From: Oscheius tipulae
Taxonomy: Eukaryota; Nematoda; Chromadorea; Rhabditida; Rhabditidae
Direction of reading: 5' to 3'
Length of the DNA: 64,000 bases
Assembly: GCA_037178975.1 (NCBI GenBank)
Contig: JASJZH010000004.1
Span: 5,828,001 to 5,892,000 of the forward strand
The position numbers and the translations under genes were made by a program. Position 1 is the stretch's first letter. Each line of letters starts with the position of its first letter. The notes below the pieces were generated by a model that ran no database searches, was not told where the DNA came from, and saw nothing but the letters and a program-made list of their open reading frames with translations. Of this stretch, positions 47,362-59,200 are shown piece by piece.

Positions 47362-48667
47362 CTGGGTCTGTAAGGGGAGGGTAGAGCGGTTGAAAGGAGG
47401 ACCTGGAAAAGAGAATGTTTAGGAAAGATGGTATGTTGTAGGGGAGAGAGAGATTGTAGTGCGTGGCACGAAGCAAAATACAATTGCAGAAAAGGAAAAG
47501 ACAATTAGGCTAGGCGAACTTTAGGCAAGGCTAAGAGACTTCGTCCATCAATCGAATGAAGACTAAGTTTGAGAATTCGGGTTTCAAAAATTTCTCCAAC
47601 TCTGTTGAAGAAGGTCAAAATGTCCGAAGATCTACTTCAAAAAACAAAGATCTACTGTTCTCACATGCTGCTAAATACTACTCAACGGCACCTCAACTGA
47701 TTGAATAGGGATTATCAGATCACTATGTATTCGTAAAGAACAGTTAGAAGTGCTAGAAGACAGCGAAAGAAACGCGGAAGTCCAACCACGGATTCGCAGA
47801 ATGCCAAAGCTAATGACCTAGACAAAAATATAGAAAATGGACAGTTTTTCGTCGGGAACCAGTGGCGGGAACAGCTGCGACGCGCCGGCTTCCGACATCT
47901 CTCGTCTGATCAAACACAGAATGTGGCCTGCCCACCACATCATGGAAAGAAAGAGACCTCAAAAACCGAGAGAGAGGCTGCCACCACGGGTTAGCCTACT
48001 GTTTACCATTCAAGCGATATGTTTGAACTCTGAGAGGAAAAGAGAGAGAGAGAGAGAGGAGGAGGTTGAGGTGTAATGAGCCGGGACAGAAGAACGGTTG
48101 CAGGGCGAGGGAAGAGTCAAACTGTGTGTATATGACCAGGCTCTCCTCATTGATCAGTCAGTATTTTGGAAAAAAAAATCCCAGGTTTAACTGGAAAGGA
48201 GAGAGTCACTTTAAGCTGTGAACAAAGTAAGTTTTCTGACTGGGCTCGCGATCACAATGGGAAGGAAAGCTTGAAAGAGAAAGGACAAGAAACGACAGAG
48301 AAAGACACTCTACTAGTGTTTGACATGCCTTTTCCAAGAGTTTTTTTCTAAAGTTTTCTCGACTCCAGGAACAGTTGAAGATGAAAAGACTTGACAAGGC
48401 TTAGATAAAAGTACCCTAAGACCGTGAAAAGCCTCTCTCCAGAAAATAGCCTGATCACGTGGGCGGCTCTTTTGTCCTTCTCTCCCGAACGCCGTCTAAT
48501 CTTGGGAAGGTAAATGAAGAGACGATCAGGAGAGGAGGCAAAAGTGATGAAGGCTTTTTTGTTTAACTTTACGCGCACACAGCCTGGCAGAAACTGTTTG
48601 TCCAATCTGCCAGAGAGCAGCCACTGAAAGAGAACATCCTGCAAAAAGAGCGAGCTCCTATCGAACC

Positions 48668-48883
48668 ATGCAAGCCGAGATCCAGTCCGGATTGAATTTC
48701 AAATTGGGATCAATGAGCACCAAAAAAGGAGGAATAGATGCGGTAAGAGAGAGCGAGAGAGAGGGTAAACAAGGCTAAATGAGCTTACGCTTATGTACTG
48801 CGTATCGGTAGTCAGGGGTGTGCAAGTCGTATTGGCTCAGCCACACCCGTCCGCAGGCTACCGGAAAGGAGGAGATGGTTTGA
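48668..48883 (+). CDS. Possible 33-residue microprotein
   Basis: Exons 48668-48742 and 48857-48883 join in phase 0 (GATGCG|gtaagag..ccgcag|GCTACC) to give MQAEIQSGLNFKLGSMSTKK and then GGIDAATGKEEMV followed by a stop. Good splice signals and hydrophilic, protein-like composition are the only evidence. It could instead be the 3' end of a larger gene, or chance. Confidence 0.3.
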
Positions 48884-49268
48884 GGGAGGGGGAAGACGGG
48901 CGATTCTCTGATGAATAACAATGAGTCAGGAAGGAGAAAAGGTAGCTAGGAAAAACTGCTAGAGTGGGCGACTGAAATACCAGACGCTTGGGAAAGCAGT
49001 CCTCTTCCAGTAGGGTGAACTCTTTCTGGATGAAGGTCGAACGAAAAATAGTCTTTTCAGATATCAGTGATAGGTAAGAATGAGTAGAATCAGGACTCTG
49101 TAATTCAAAAACCGGCATATAAATAAATCACAAATGAAAGCCTCTGATGACGAATTTGCTTAGAAACATGAACGCTTTGGACATCAATGTATGTCAATAG
49201 TTTTTCTTGAGGTGCCAACAGATAGGAGGCTACCGCTCTCTAGCGAAACCAGAAAAAAAAACTGCTAT

Positions 49269-49410
49269 CCGGCCGGGCACCGACATTCATTTCGGGATCC
49301 ATTTGCAATTTTTTTGACGGATTACATTTTCCCCATCCTTTTAAGCCAATTTGACTTCCTGTCAAAAAAATTTTCAACCTGGTCCCCAGATGAATGTCGG
49401 GTCCGGTCCG
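49269..49410. repeat. Foldback (MITE-like) element
   Basis: GC-rich inverted repeats of about 30 bases, sharing the core CGACATTCAT and its complement ATGAATGTCG, flank an A/T-rich centre; total about 142 bases. Structure fits a small foldback transposon, though I see no clear target-site duplication. Confidence 0.5.
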
Positions 49411-50994
49411 AGTGCTTGTTCTTTACAAAAATGCCGGGTCGAGGGTTTTGGGCCTATTCGGCCATGCCTGCAGCTATCTGCCAGTGCTAGGAACACTGAA
49501 AGTCTCTTCAGAAAGCTCTTGAGCAGTCTTACAAGAGAGCCATTGGAAAAAAAAAATTCGACTTAATTTGAACAGTAGAGCGAATAGCAGTCTGATAGAA
49601 AAGCTTAGGTAGGCTTGAGAAGTCCATATCTAACCAGCTCTCATTTTGTTCAGCATGAGTGTTTTGCAATTTTCCAAAAAGCATGCTAAGAATAGTCACT
49701 GTAATTCTCACTAGAAACACAACTGTGGAACCCGAAATTGTATGTTTTTCAATGAGCGTCATTTGTTTTCTTCACATGAAGAAGATTGAGGGTGTTGGTA
49801 GTGACTACTGAAAATTTCCTAGATCAAGTCAACCGGTCTAGGAGTAACAAAATTAGACAGGCCAACTCTGATACACGGCCCTCGCTTCTAGCCTGCAGAA
49901 ACTTCAGTTGACCCAGCTGAATCAACAGACAGTACTGATGACTCTCGGTGGGCCCCCGCGTCAATTGGATGAATGAGAAGCTGGCTCTGACTCAAAGAGC
50001 CTGAGAACAAGGCCGTCAGTCGGGAGCCAAAAAGACGCGTTTACTCACGCAAATGTGTAACATGAGATGTGCTCAAAAGAGTCCTTTTAGGGCAGAAATC
50101 TCTTGTATTTTTTGGAGCGAGTACTCTCGAGGACATAAAAACTCAAAGGACATTACGAGGAACGCAGCCGATTAACGAGTCCGGAATAAATTAGAGCCGA
50201 GATCCCGATTCTGTTTTTGCCATAGATGGATGTATTTAGACTGTAACTCGAGTATTTCCTGCATAAACATCAGTCCCTTTTCCAGAGCCCAGCACAATTG
50301 CCGGAGTGCTGCAAACGCATGATCTTTGTCGAAATAGAGAAAGGTGATGTCAGTTTGTTTGAGCTCTGTACACGCGCCAGGACCCCTATTCTGTAACCCG
50401 AGACTGCTGCTACTCTAACAGGTTGTTATAGTTAGCAATGTGCGAGAAGATAAAACACGTAACAGCATACAGAAAGAGTTTTGTTTGAAGAACTTTATAG
50501 TCCTGTCTTCAACACTAACAACCGCGAAACACTAATTTGGGAAACCAAAAGATGCGCGTAGTTTCGCAAGACTTGTTGATTTTCCAGTTGGTTGAAGCTT
50601 AAAATTCAAGATCGGATCAGGTCGGTCACCTAGTATCGGTGGCAGAAAGTGTTAAGAGTGGCATAAGGAGAGTTGATATAGAAACGTAATGAATCCCAGA
50701 GGCTGTTGAGCAAACGGAAGCAATGACTGTTTCTAGAAAACAGCCCTGTTGTCTGTCTACTGTCAATAGCCTACTGTAACAAGTTCTCGGAAAACAGAAG
50801 GAGACAAGCCCAGCCGATTAGTGGGTCTTAAGGGGCTCCACCCTATTTTCGGAAGGTAGTCCAGATCAGGTTACAGTGTGAGAATAGAGAATCGATGTGA
50901 AGAGAGAGAGAGAGAGTGGGTGGCGGCATTAGCAGAGGCAGTAGCTTGAGCTAACATGCTCCGTCTGCTGCGTCTCTCCCGGCTGCCCGCTCCT

Positions 50995-50998
<4 letters not shown>

Positions 50999-51026
<28 letters not shown>
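50999..51026 (+). repeat. (AG)n microsatellite
   Basis: Fourteen uninterrupted AG dinucleotides, with a shorter (AG)n run 100 bases to the left. Confidence 0.85.
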
Positions 51027-51030
<4 letters not shown>

Positions 51031-52315
51031 CGGGGGCCATTCTGTTTGTCTCGCGGAGCCACTGCCTACTGTATGATATGTGCTCGAGATAGGAAGAGAG
51101 TCATGGTTCTCTTAAATAATCTATCGGAAAGATCTGGGATAGCGTGATTTTCAGGATAAGAAACGTCGTCCATTTCCAGTCCCAGTTTTCAACTTTATTG
51201 CCTGTTAGTCTCTTGAAAAGCTGGCTCAAACCCGTAGAAATTTCCAGGACTCTATCCGAAGATCTGCCTGGCCAGTATCGGAATTCTGGAAAACACGAAG
51301 CCCTTGCAGAAATACTGTAGCATCTTAGTCCGTCTCTTCGTCGCAATGTTTTGAGTTTTGAAAATGATTTCTGTGAAACTTTAGGCGACTTACAAAACGC
51401 TAGGGGAACTATGACGTCGGATTTTCTAAAAGTAAGAGTTGGTAAACAGACAAGAGGAAAGGTGGTGCTGCCGTGGTCTGGGAAATTCTTGGACGAGCTG
51501 ATTGACAGATTTCGGAAAAAAAGTAAACCGATGACTCAATGGGGAGATTTCGTGGTAAACTGTTAAGTTGGCCAGAAAGAAAACAGAACAGGGGAAAAAC
51601 ATAAGGCTATTGTTCTTTCGTTGGTATCTGATTAGGTAAGAAGTTATTTCTACTCTTCAAAAAGTTCATTCAACTCATATTCAAAAAAAGAGGCAGACGA
51701 ATGATCCTCTGTCACGAAAGGTGGTAGTCAATCTGCCATACAGACACTTTCTTTGCTGATCTTCTTCCCTCTACACCGCCCACAATAAAAGACCAAAAAG
51801 AAGTTTCTACCAATTAAAGCTTACACTTCTCATTTGGACCCAAACCATACCATCTTGAAAATTTGAATGATCCTGTCCACCGGCGGCATCTCAGTCCATT
51901 AGGCTTGTTTCCCAGTGCTGTTTGCCGTCTCGCACAGGGTCATAATCGCCTATGCGCATCCTCCTGCGGACACGACGGGAGCACTTATGCCTGTAGAGTG
52001 GGGGACGCATGTGCCGTCTTTCTACCTTTGATCCGAGAAGACTCATTAGAATTCGAACGGAAAGAATGTCGGTCAGGCGCCGAGGAGGATCCGCCTCATT
52101 CCGATTGGCCTCACTTTCAACACACAAACTCGATTTTACTTTCGATGCCGTTGTTGGCGGATCAAAACTTTCGATCGCTTCCTTTCGCGGGTCAAAACGT
52201 TGTTCCTGAGAGACTGGAACCTGTATACTATCCACTAGCAATAGATTTCCAAAAGGGTTGAGCGTTCTGGTGGTTCAAGACAGCTGTTTTCGAATCAATA
52301 TTGTTCTAAAAGCTA

Positions 52316-52400
52316 TCTCTCTACTACTAAAGCGGAATGGTGTCCTTCCGTCTGTCATTGCAAAGCAAAAGCTGGCAAGTCATCAAGAGTTTAGTTGACA
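52316..52400 (+). mobile_element. Helitron-like 5' end
   Basis: TCTCTCTACTACTAAAGCGG preceded by A, followed by CCTTCCGTCTGTC and GCAAAGCAAAAGC, matching the 5' signature of the units at 24335 and 39856. The 3' end was not found, so only the 5' tip is annotated. Confidence 0.45.
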
Positions 52401-53732
52401 AGTCAGCTTTATGGGGAACTTAGGGGCTATTGTAGAAGCGGCACAGCTGCCTGTTTTCGATATATAGTCAAAACAAAAAGAAGGCGAAACCGTAGATGGC
52501 GGTCAGAAAAGTCTACAACTTTGCTAATCAGGCTCTCTGTAAAGACTGTTCTGAACGGGAGACGTAGGGCTGAATTGGGTAGAAGTTAGTAGTGACAGAC
52601 CCCTTTTAAGAAAAGTTCAACAAAGAGAGTTTATGACGGGGCCTTAGGACTGTAAATACATAAATGAAACATGAAATATAGCGATTGAAGGAGTTTATGG
52701 TTCCACAACTTTACAATTATTTGACTGTTTTTTTTTTCGGACTCAGATAGTTCTGGCAGCCAAGTGGACATTTTTCTTTCCAGTCTTTTCAGTTCCTTAG
52801 ATACACTCCATAGACGGATAAACTTTGGACTTTTTCACAGCTCACGCCACAAAATACCCTCTCACTCTCTTTCCTGACAATGACCCTGTGGCAACGGGTT
52901 GTGACGCAGAACCTGTCTCCGTGTAGCCGCCCAATAGCCATCCGAGCGCTTGCGCACAAAACATCGCCACCAGGAGAAGAAGAAGAAATCTCTGCCGTTC
53001 CTCTCTCATACCTATTCGACTTTAGTTCCTTGTTCTGGCTCTTCCAGATCTATCTTTTGAGTAAGCGAAGCAATTCAATATGAAAAATTCCGTGAGCGTG
53101 ACGCTTGAACAGGTTCCTGCACACCTTGTCCCTGCCGGGCGGGCTGCCATTTTCGTGATCCGATCCTATCCAGTCGGTATGTTTCAGAGATATCTTGGGC
53201 CAATTGAATTTATCCCCCGTTTCTCATGAGTGCGACTTCGCGAATCGAGTACGAACTATGTCTAGCAAACTTGTCTAGGGTCAATCCTGCTAAGGAAACC
53301 ATGGAACCAGTATTTAGTCTCTCTTTGGAATTTTTCAAACTAACTGTTTCCGATTCCGAGTCCCCTCCTTTTTCCAGAGCTTGCCTTTGATTCAACATAA
53401 AGACGTTTTTCTACTGGAGGTCTACTCCTGAAATTTTTTTCACTCTGCGTTGTCGTTTCATCGTTCGTGTGCATATCACAATATTCTTTCGAATGTTAGT
53501 ACTAGTCGCCCGCCAAACATACTTCCTACGTCTGCGGTTTGTACAAGTTCATGGTTCCCCACTCTCTTTCCTTTGAATTGAGAGGTTTGATCAAGATTAT
53601 AAGTAATGAAACTGCAAACAAAGAAAAGAAGCAAGGTACCCGTCTATAGTCTCACTTTGTTGCATTTTTGCCCTACGCCAATCACTCGTTTTAGCCCCTC
53701 TCCACTCTTTAAAAAAAAATCTTCAGCAGCCC

Positions 53733-54966
53733 ATGCCCCGGTGTGTGCACTGTACCCCTCGGTCAGTGCTATGTCGTCGTCACCGGAAGTATCGTCTGGT
53801 CGGCAAGGAACGTCTCTCTGCCACGATGTGGATCAATCAGTACGTCCTGTCCCACTATCGACCGACTAATATGACAGCGGCCATGTGCTGTAAAAGGTTT
53901 GTTCAAACGAGATCGATCCCCATAGGATATGCGATACAAAGATGTGATCCCCGTTTGCAGTGTCTTCCACCTGACCAATGAGACAGTCAACATTTGGAGT
54001 CATCTTCTCGGATTTTTGTACTTTTCTTGGTGTCAATGGGATACTCATATGGTTCAGTTGCCCCAAATGGGTGGCTTCTTCTCGGATCACCTAGTGATGG
54101 GTGCCTCTCTCCTCGGAGTACAGGTAACCCATTTTTTTGGCCATTTTTCAATGGAGTTTAGGTCTGCATGTTCCTATCGGCCGCCTACCACACCTTCGGA
54201 TGCACGAGTGAAGAGGACAGGCAGAAATGGCTCAAAGTCGATATTTTCGGCATCTCTGCGGGTCTACTGGCCATGTACTTGAGCGGCATTTACACAGCTT
54301 TCTTCTGTCACAAGGTAAGCACGTTCTTGTCCGAAACACCAATATTTCCAGAACGAGCTGGAGCAGTACCTTTACTGGCTTTTGCTAATCTTCGCAATCA
54401 CTGCTTATGTGCCTACGAGGGGTGACTTTTTTGATAGGAAGCTGATTGGTTCCAGGATTGGACTTACACATGTCATTTATACGGCTGTCATTACGTTCGG
54501 AGTCTGTCCAACAGCGCATTGGGTCCGTGTCCATGGAGGACTCGGGGACGAACATGTTCAGGTGAGTATAGACTGATATGAGTCCAAGAACAGTCTTTGC
54601 CTTCTCACAACTCTACAGTCCTTTTTCAATGGTCGTACATCAATTCCCTTTGACCCATTAACCTTCCTCTTTCAGGACTGGCTCCCCAACATCGTTGTTC
54701 TGTACGCCCTGACAGCAGCAGCCTTCTTTTTTTATGTTTCTCTGTTCCCCGAGCGGCTTTCTCCAGGTATCTACCACCACATTCAATATTAAATCAGTTT
54801 AGGAACCTTCGACGTGGTCGGATGCTCTCATCAATGGTGGCATCTCCTCATTTTGGCTGCGATGGTCTGGTGGCAGAGAGCCGGCCTTCAAATGCTTTCT
54901 CATCATCGACAGACAGCTGCCTGCTTCCAGGTTCCGGGATTTAATGAAACGGTTTCTGCCTTCTAA
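53733..54966 (+). CDS. PAQR3-like progestin/adipoQ receptor family protein
   Basis: Seven-pass membrane protein of the PAQR family; vertebrate PAQR3 sits in the Golgi and restrains Raf/ERK signalling. Exons 53733-53896, 53961-54123, 54162-54314, 54352-54561, 54676-54766 and 54803-54966 give 314 residues, close to human PAQR3 (311). Family motifs: LTNETVNIWSHLLGFLYF, VCMFLSAAYHTFGC, DIFGISAGLLAMYLSGIYTAF, PTAHWV, FFFYVSLFPERLSPG and CSHQWWHLLILAAMVWW. These include the conserved His and Ser/Asp residues of the ceramidase-like core. The start is the first in-frame ATG; KYRLVGKERLSATMWINQY matches the expected N-terminal region. Nematode counterparts would be PAQR-3. Confidence 0.88.
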
Positions 54967-56286
54967 GACTGCCACAAAATGTCACTTCTCTAACGATCTC
55001 AATTCAAATGGTGCAATTAAAGTATTTCGCTCAATTTCAGTTTTGACCTCGGGTCCTTTAAAAATTTCTACTTCGCTGTCTGGTCTCTCTCACTCTCTTG
55101 TCTTCACGATTGGAGCACTATTCCCAACTGTTAAATTGTTTGACTTTTCTATCTTTCTTTCCTACTTTTCTGCTGATACTACAAAATTCGAAGGGATTTT
55201 TAAGTTAAAAAACCCTCCAAAAACAGGCTATGAAATGCACGTAAAGTTTTGAAGCGCGTCAGAAGTAAAGTAATGTGGTTTCTTGGATAGTCTCTAGCAT
55301 TCTAATGGCTCTTTGTTTTGGAATTATATTTTATGAAGTTTATAAACACAGAAACTTCGGTCCAAAAACCTTGAAAAGAAGTATTTCAAAGGAAAGCTGG
55401 TAAAGTAACAGGTGACAGTATAGAAATGGGGTACAGTTACACACAGCAAACTTATCAAAACTGTAAGGCTTAAATCCCGGCCTAAAGTATGTGAACAGGT
55501 GTCAGAAAAAGTTGAAATACGTCCAACAGATCGGAAAAAGAATTTATAAAAACATAATTACAACACGCTGCTTATGGTTCCATGGCTACCAAACTTTTGA
55601 TCCACAACTACCGTTCCCTCTCCGAGTAGGTCAGTGTGACATATCCTCCTTTCCCCTGCACATCCTCTCTATCTCAACCCCCAAATGACTACTCTTCGCC
55701 CCGCTAGCCCTTGTCAGTTTCCCTTCTCTTTCAATATGATCCCACAATGTTAGGTCGCTCACATCCCCCGCCAGTTCTACGCAATGAACCTATCTGCAAT
55801 AATAGTTCATGCACAGATTAGGGACTATTTTCTTATGAGGACTCGGACGTAAGTAAGGTACAAACAAAGTTTTACAAAGTTCTAGCAGCTTAGCTAAAAT
55901 CTTTTTAAACTTAATTTATCTGTAAATGGGAGGCACGCCCGAAAAGTAGAGGCGTCCTGTAGGCTCCAACAGCTATCCCGATCTGCTTTGATCCTCAGCA
56001 ATAGGCTAGTCGCAACATTGAAGACATCGTATGCATCGTAGTTTTAGTGGCTACACATCTACCAAGACAGTTAGCAGTGAACTGGTACTGGAACTGGGCA
56101 GACGGCTTTCCACCACGGTAGATGGGGGTACCCTGGTGTCGAAACTGTCAAACTGTTGTTGAAACTGTCATTACATATAGGCAAACTAAAAGCTCGAAGT
56201 ATCGATATGTTTGCAAAGGGCTCTTTTCTAGTTGCTTTTCAAGATCTCAGTACTCCGAGTTCTGGCGACGGGGCTATTGCTTCCCA
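54967..56286. other. Intergenic region before the MUT-7-like gene
   Basis: No gene recognised. A/T-rich with short open frames lacking motifs. Confidence 0.4.
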
Positions 56287-59200
56287 ATGGAGCTGATCCA
56301 AATTCTTCCTGGCCATCTCCGGCGTTTCGCCCAGAAGATTCAGGATGGTACATGTACTGACGAGGAGAAGAAGGAAATCTACAGTGCCTTCAATGGCTCC
56401 GAGAAGAAGAGAGTCAAGAAGGTTCTGTTCAGCACGGAGCAGAAGCTTGCCGAGGAGAAGCTGGACAGTGAAGCGATAGGTATTCACCGGGGGCTGTTGC
56501 AAGTTTGTTCTGAGGATAGAAACATTTTAAAGTGGGAATCTAGACATCCTTCATAATGGAACAGAACCTGGAAAAGTTCACCCAATATTGCTTGGACATC
56601 TTTAAGGAGTGGAAAGATCCCTACACGGAATTTCTGACACTCTACGACAGTCTTCATGACCGGAGGTCGCCAAATGAAGGAACAATGACTGGTAAGTTGA
56701 ATTTAGCTTGAGGTAGACTTTCTCTCTTTCTCTCTCTCTCTTGATCTTCAGTAGTTCTTTTTGGGGTTTCTGAAAATCTGGCAGCTCCACTTCGTTCACT
56801 GCCGTGAAATACTTTCCTTTGTCAGGCAATAAATGGCTTCTATCGCAAAGAGAAGAAGGTTTTGCCAGACGTTTTGAAAATACACCAGACTCACTGTCAG
56901 TATTCGTTTTGTAACATGAGCCGTTTGACTCTTTTAGCTTGTCATGCCAACTCTAATCGAGGATAACACTTGGTAGAAAAGACCACAAACATTGTCAAGT
57001 GTTATCCCAGATTAGAGTTGACTTGTGGCGCAGGCAGACGCCTTTTGCCAGTTGTAAAGGTAGGATATTCGCCAACAGAAGACGCATTTGTTGGCAAAAG
57101 TGTACTTTCAAAAAGTCTTGCAAAATCTTCTTTGATCGGCTGTGTAGACTCTACTTTTCCTTTCTTGACAATGTATTCGGCCGGACAGTTTCCGAGACTC
57201 ACATCTACCCATGGTGTATAGACTGATCTGAAGACAGACACTTTGTTGATAGGGTTTGCTCTCTCAAATTAACTCAAATTTCTTTGGTTTCATCTCTACC
57301 ACATTATATTAGCATTTTCTCACAAAACGCCTTTTCAGAAGCCTTCGCCCAGCACTATGTCACCTGGATGACCAGCCACCCCAGTCGCAAGGCTCTCGAA
57401 AAGGAAAATTTCACAGAAGAAGTTCAGGTTTTTTTTTCCAATACTTCCCCACAAAGACATGCTTCAGGAACGTGCCTACCATACTATTACAATGTATCAT
57501 TTGAGAGACTACGAGTCTCTGACCGAGATCTTCCACTTCAATGCGGCTAGTCTGAAAGAGATCCAACAGAACGCTGTCAAAGTGAGTTTTTTTAATCAAT
57601 TTTCTTGGACAAGACAGCTTTCAGTACCTCGTGGAGCTCAAAAGATACAAGGAAGCCATGCTTCTAAGTCTCAAGACCGGAGTCCGGCTCAAAGAAAGGG
57701 ACTTTTTGATTCCGTTGATATTCCAGGGCTGTTTGTCAGACGTGATAGACTACTGTAACAGGGTCCCAAAGTATAAGGCTAGTTCCTTCATTTAGTCTGT
57801 AAAGGATGGAATGTTTAGGAAGAGATTCTGCAGTTTGTGGACGGCTTCTGCTTCCGCACACCTGATGTCAAGGTAGAGAGAATGAGAGCAGATTATGGAG
57901 TCGAGTTGGTGGATGAAGGACTGAGGAGATACCTGCTTCGTGAGTGTTCATTATACAGTACGTTGGGGTGGGTCTATTTAAATGCTACTATATTTACTAT
58001 CTGTGGACCCCATCTTCAGTTCACATGATATTCCGTAGGCTGCAGTCCAAAAGAATCGTGCATCAGGCTTTTATATTTTTCCAACAACCTTCTGCTCCGA
58101 ACTTTTGAGATCATTTGCGATTGGTTTAGGTTACACTTTATGGCTCTTCAACTTTACAAAACATCGTTGCAACAGAACCCGACCGACTAAAAACTGGAAG
58201 AGCGTGTCGTGAATCCACTTTCAATGGTTCCACCTACTCAAATCTCAAAATATTGTGAATATGTTTAGTATCATTTTGAGTAAAAAGACAATGAGAAACT
58301 ATTCCAGGGCATAGAGCTTTGCTAGACAGATCTGGGATTTTTTGCGGCGCGCTTAAAGCTTCGATGACAGTCAAAACAGCTGTTGAGCTTGGCACCTTCT
58401 TGCTAAGATGTATAGTACTGTCTTACCGGTTTTCCAGCTACCCAAAGTACATTATTTCACTACTAACTTTCAGCAAAAATCGCGAAGAAGGCCGTGCACA
58501 AAATGCTGGACGAGTTTGATCTGAAGGATCGGACTCACGAATTGGCCAGGAACTTTTGGTGGCTCTCTCGGGAGGAGGCCATCAAATGGTTTCAAAATAG
58601 GCGGTACTCTAAGCATACCCTCCAAAAGAGCTGTTTCGACGACTTTGTGATGAAGTACCTGGATGGGACCGAGACGAACCGGAAAGTTTGGTTCATCAAT
58701 GAGCTCTGGAAAGACAAGGACAATAGGGAGGCGAGGTTGGGTCTTCCATATATGTATCAAAACCCGTTTTTCAGTGATGATGCCCTAGAATTCAAGATGA
58801 GATTCGGACTGGAAGACCATCTTTTGAAAGTCGACATGCTCGAATGCATTAGCAAGAATCCGGACTGGGTCGAGCAGATCAGAAGGCTAATTGAGAAGGG
58901 CAGAAAAGCTGATGATCTGACCAATCTGACAGTGGGAGACAAGCCAATCGTCCTTGTGGATTCTGTAGAGGACGTCAAAAAGTACATCGCGATTTTGAAA
59001 GAGGAGCATATCATCGGAATCGATTCAGAGTGAGTTTTTGGTGGCAGGATTTTGAGATGATCGCTCTTTAAATATCGGTTTTCCGTGTGGGAGAGGCGTT
59101 TTTCTTCTGACAGTTTCTCTAGAAACTAATATTCTGTACTGTTTGTATTTCTTCCCGTCTTTCATGCTCATGCCCCGGTTGAAGCGGCATGTCGGAAATT

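Larger units (their letters stand above)
47362..53732. other. Gene-poor stretch with repeats
   Basis: About 6.4 kb without a confident gene. It holds a possible 51-codon first exon (47837-47989), a possible 33-residue microprotein (48668-48883), GA microsatellites (near 48036, 48752, 50901 and 50999), a foldback element (49269-49410) and a Helitron-like 5' end (52316). Overlapping open frames of 132 codons (+) and 116 codons (-) at 51863-52261 show no motif. The reason for the low gene density is unknown. Confidence 0.45.

Noticed and set aside
51863-52261. Overlapping 132- and 116-codon frames on opposite strands
   Set aside because: Neither has a motif, signal peptide or supporting exons; GC-richer DNA lengthens chance frames.
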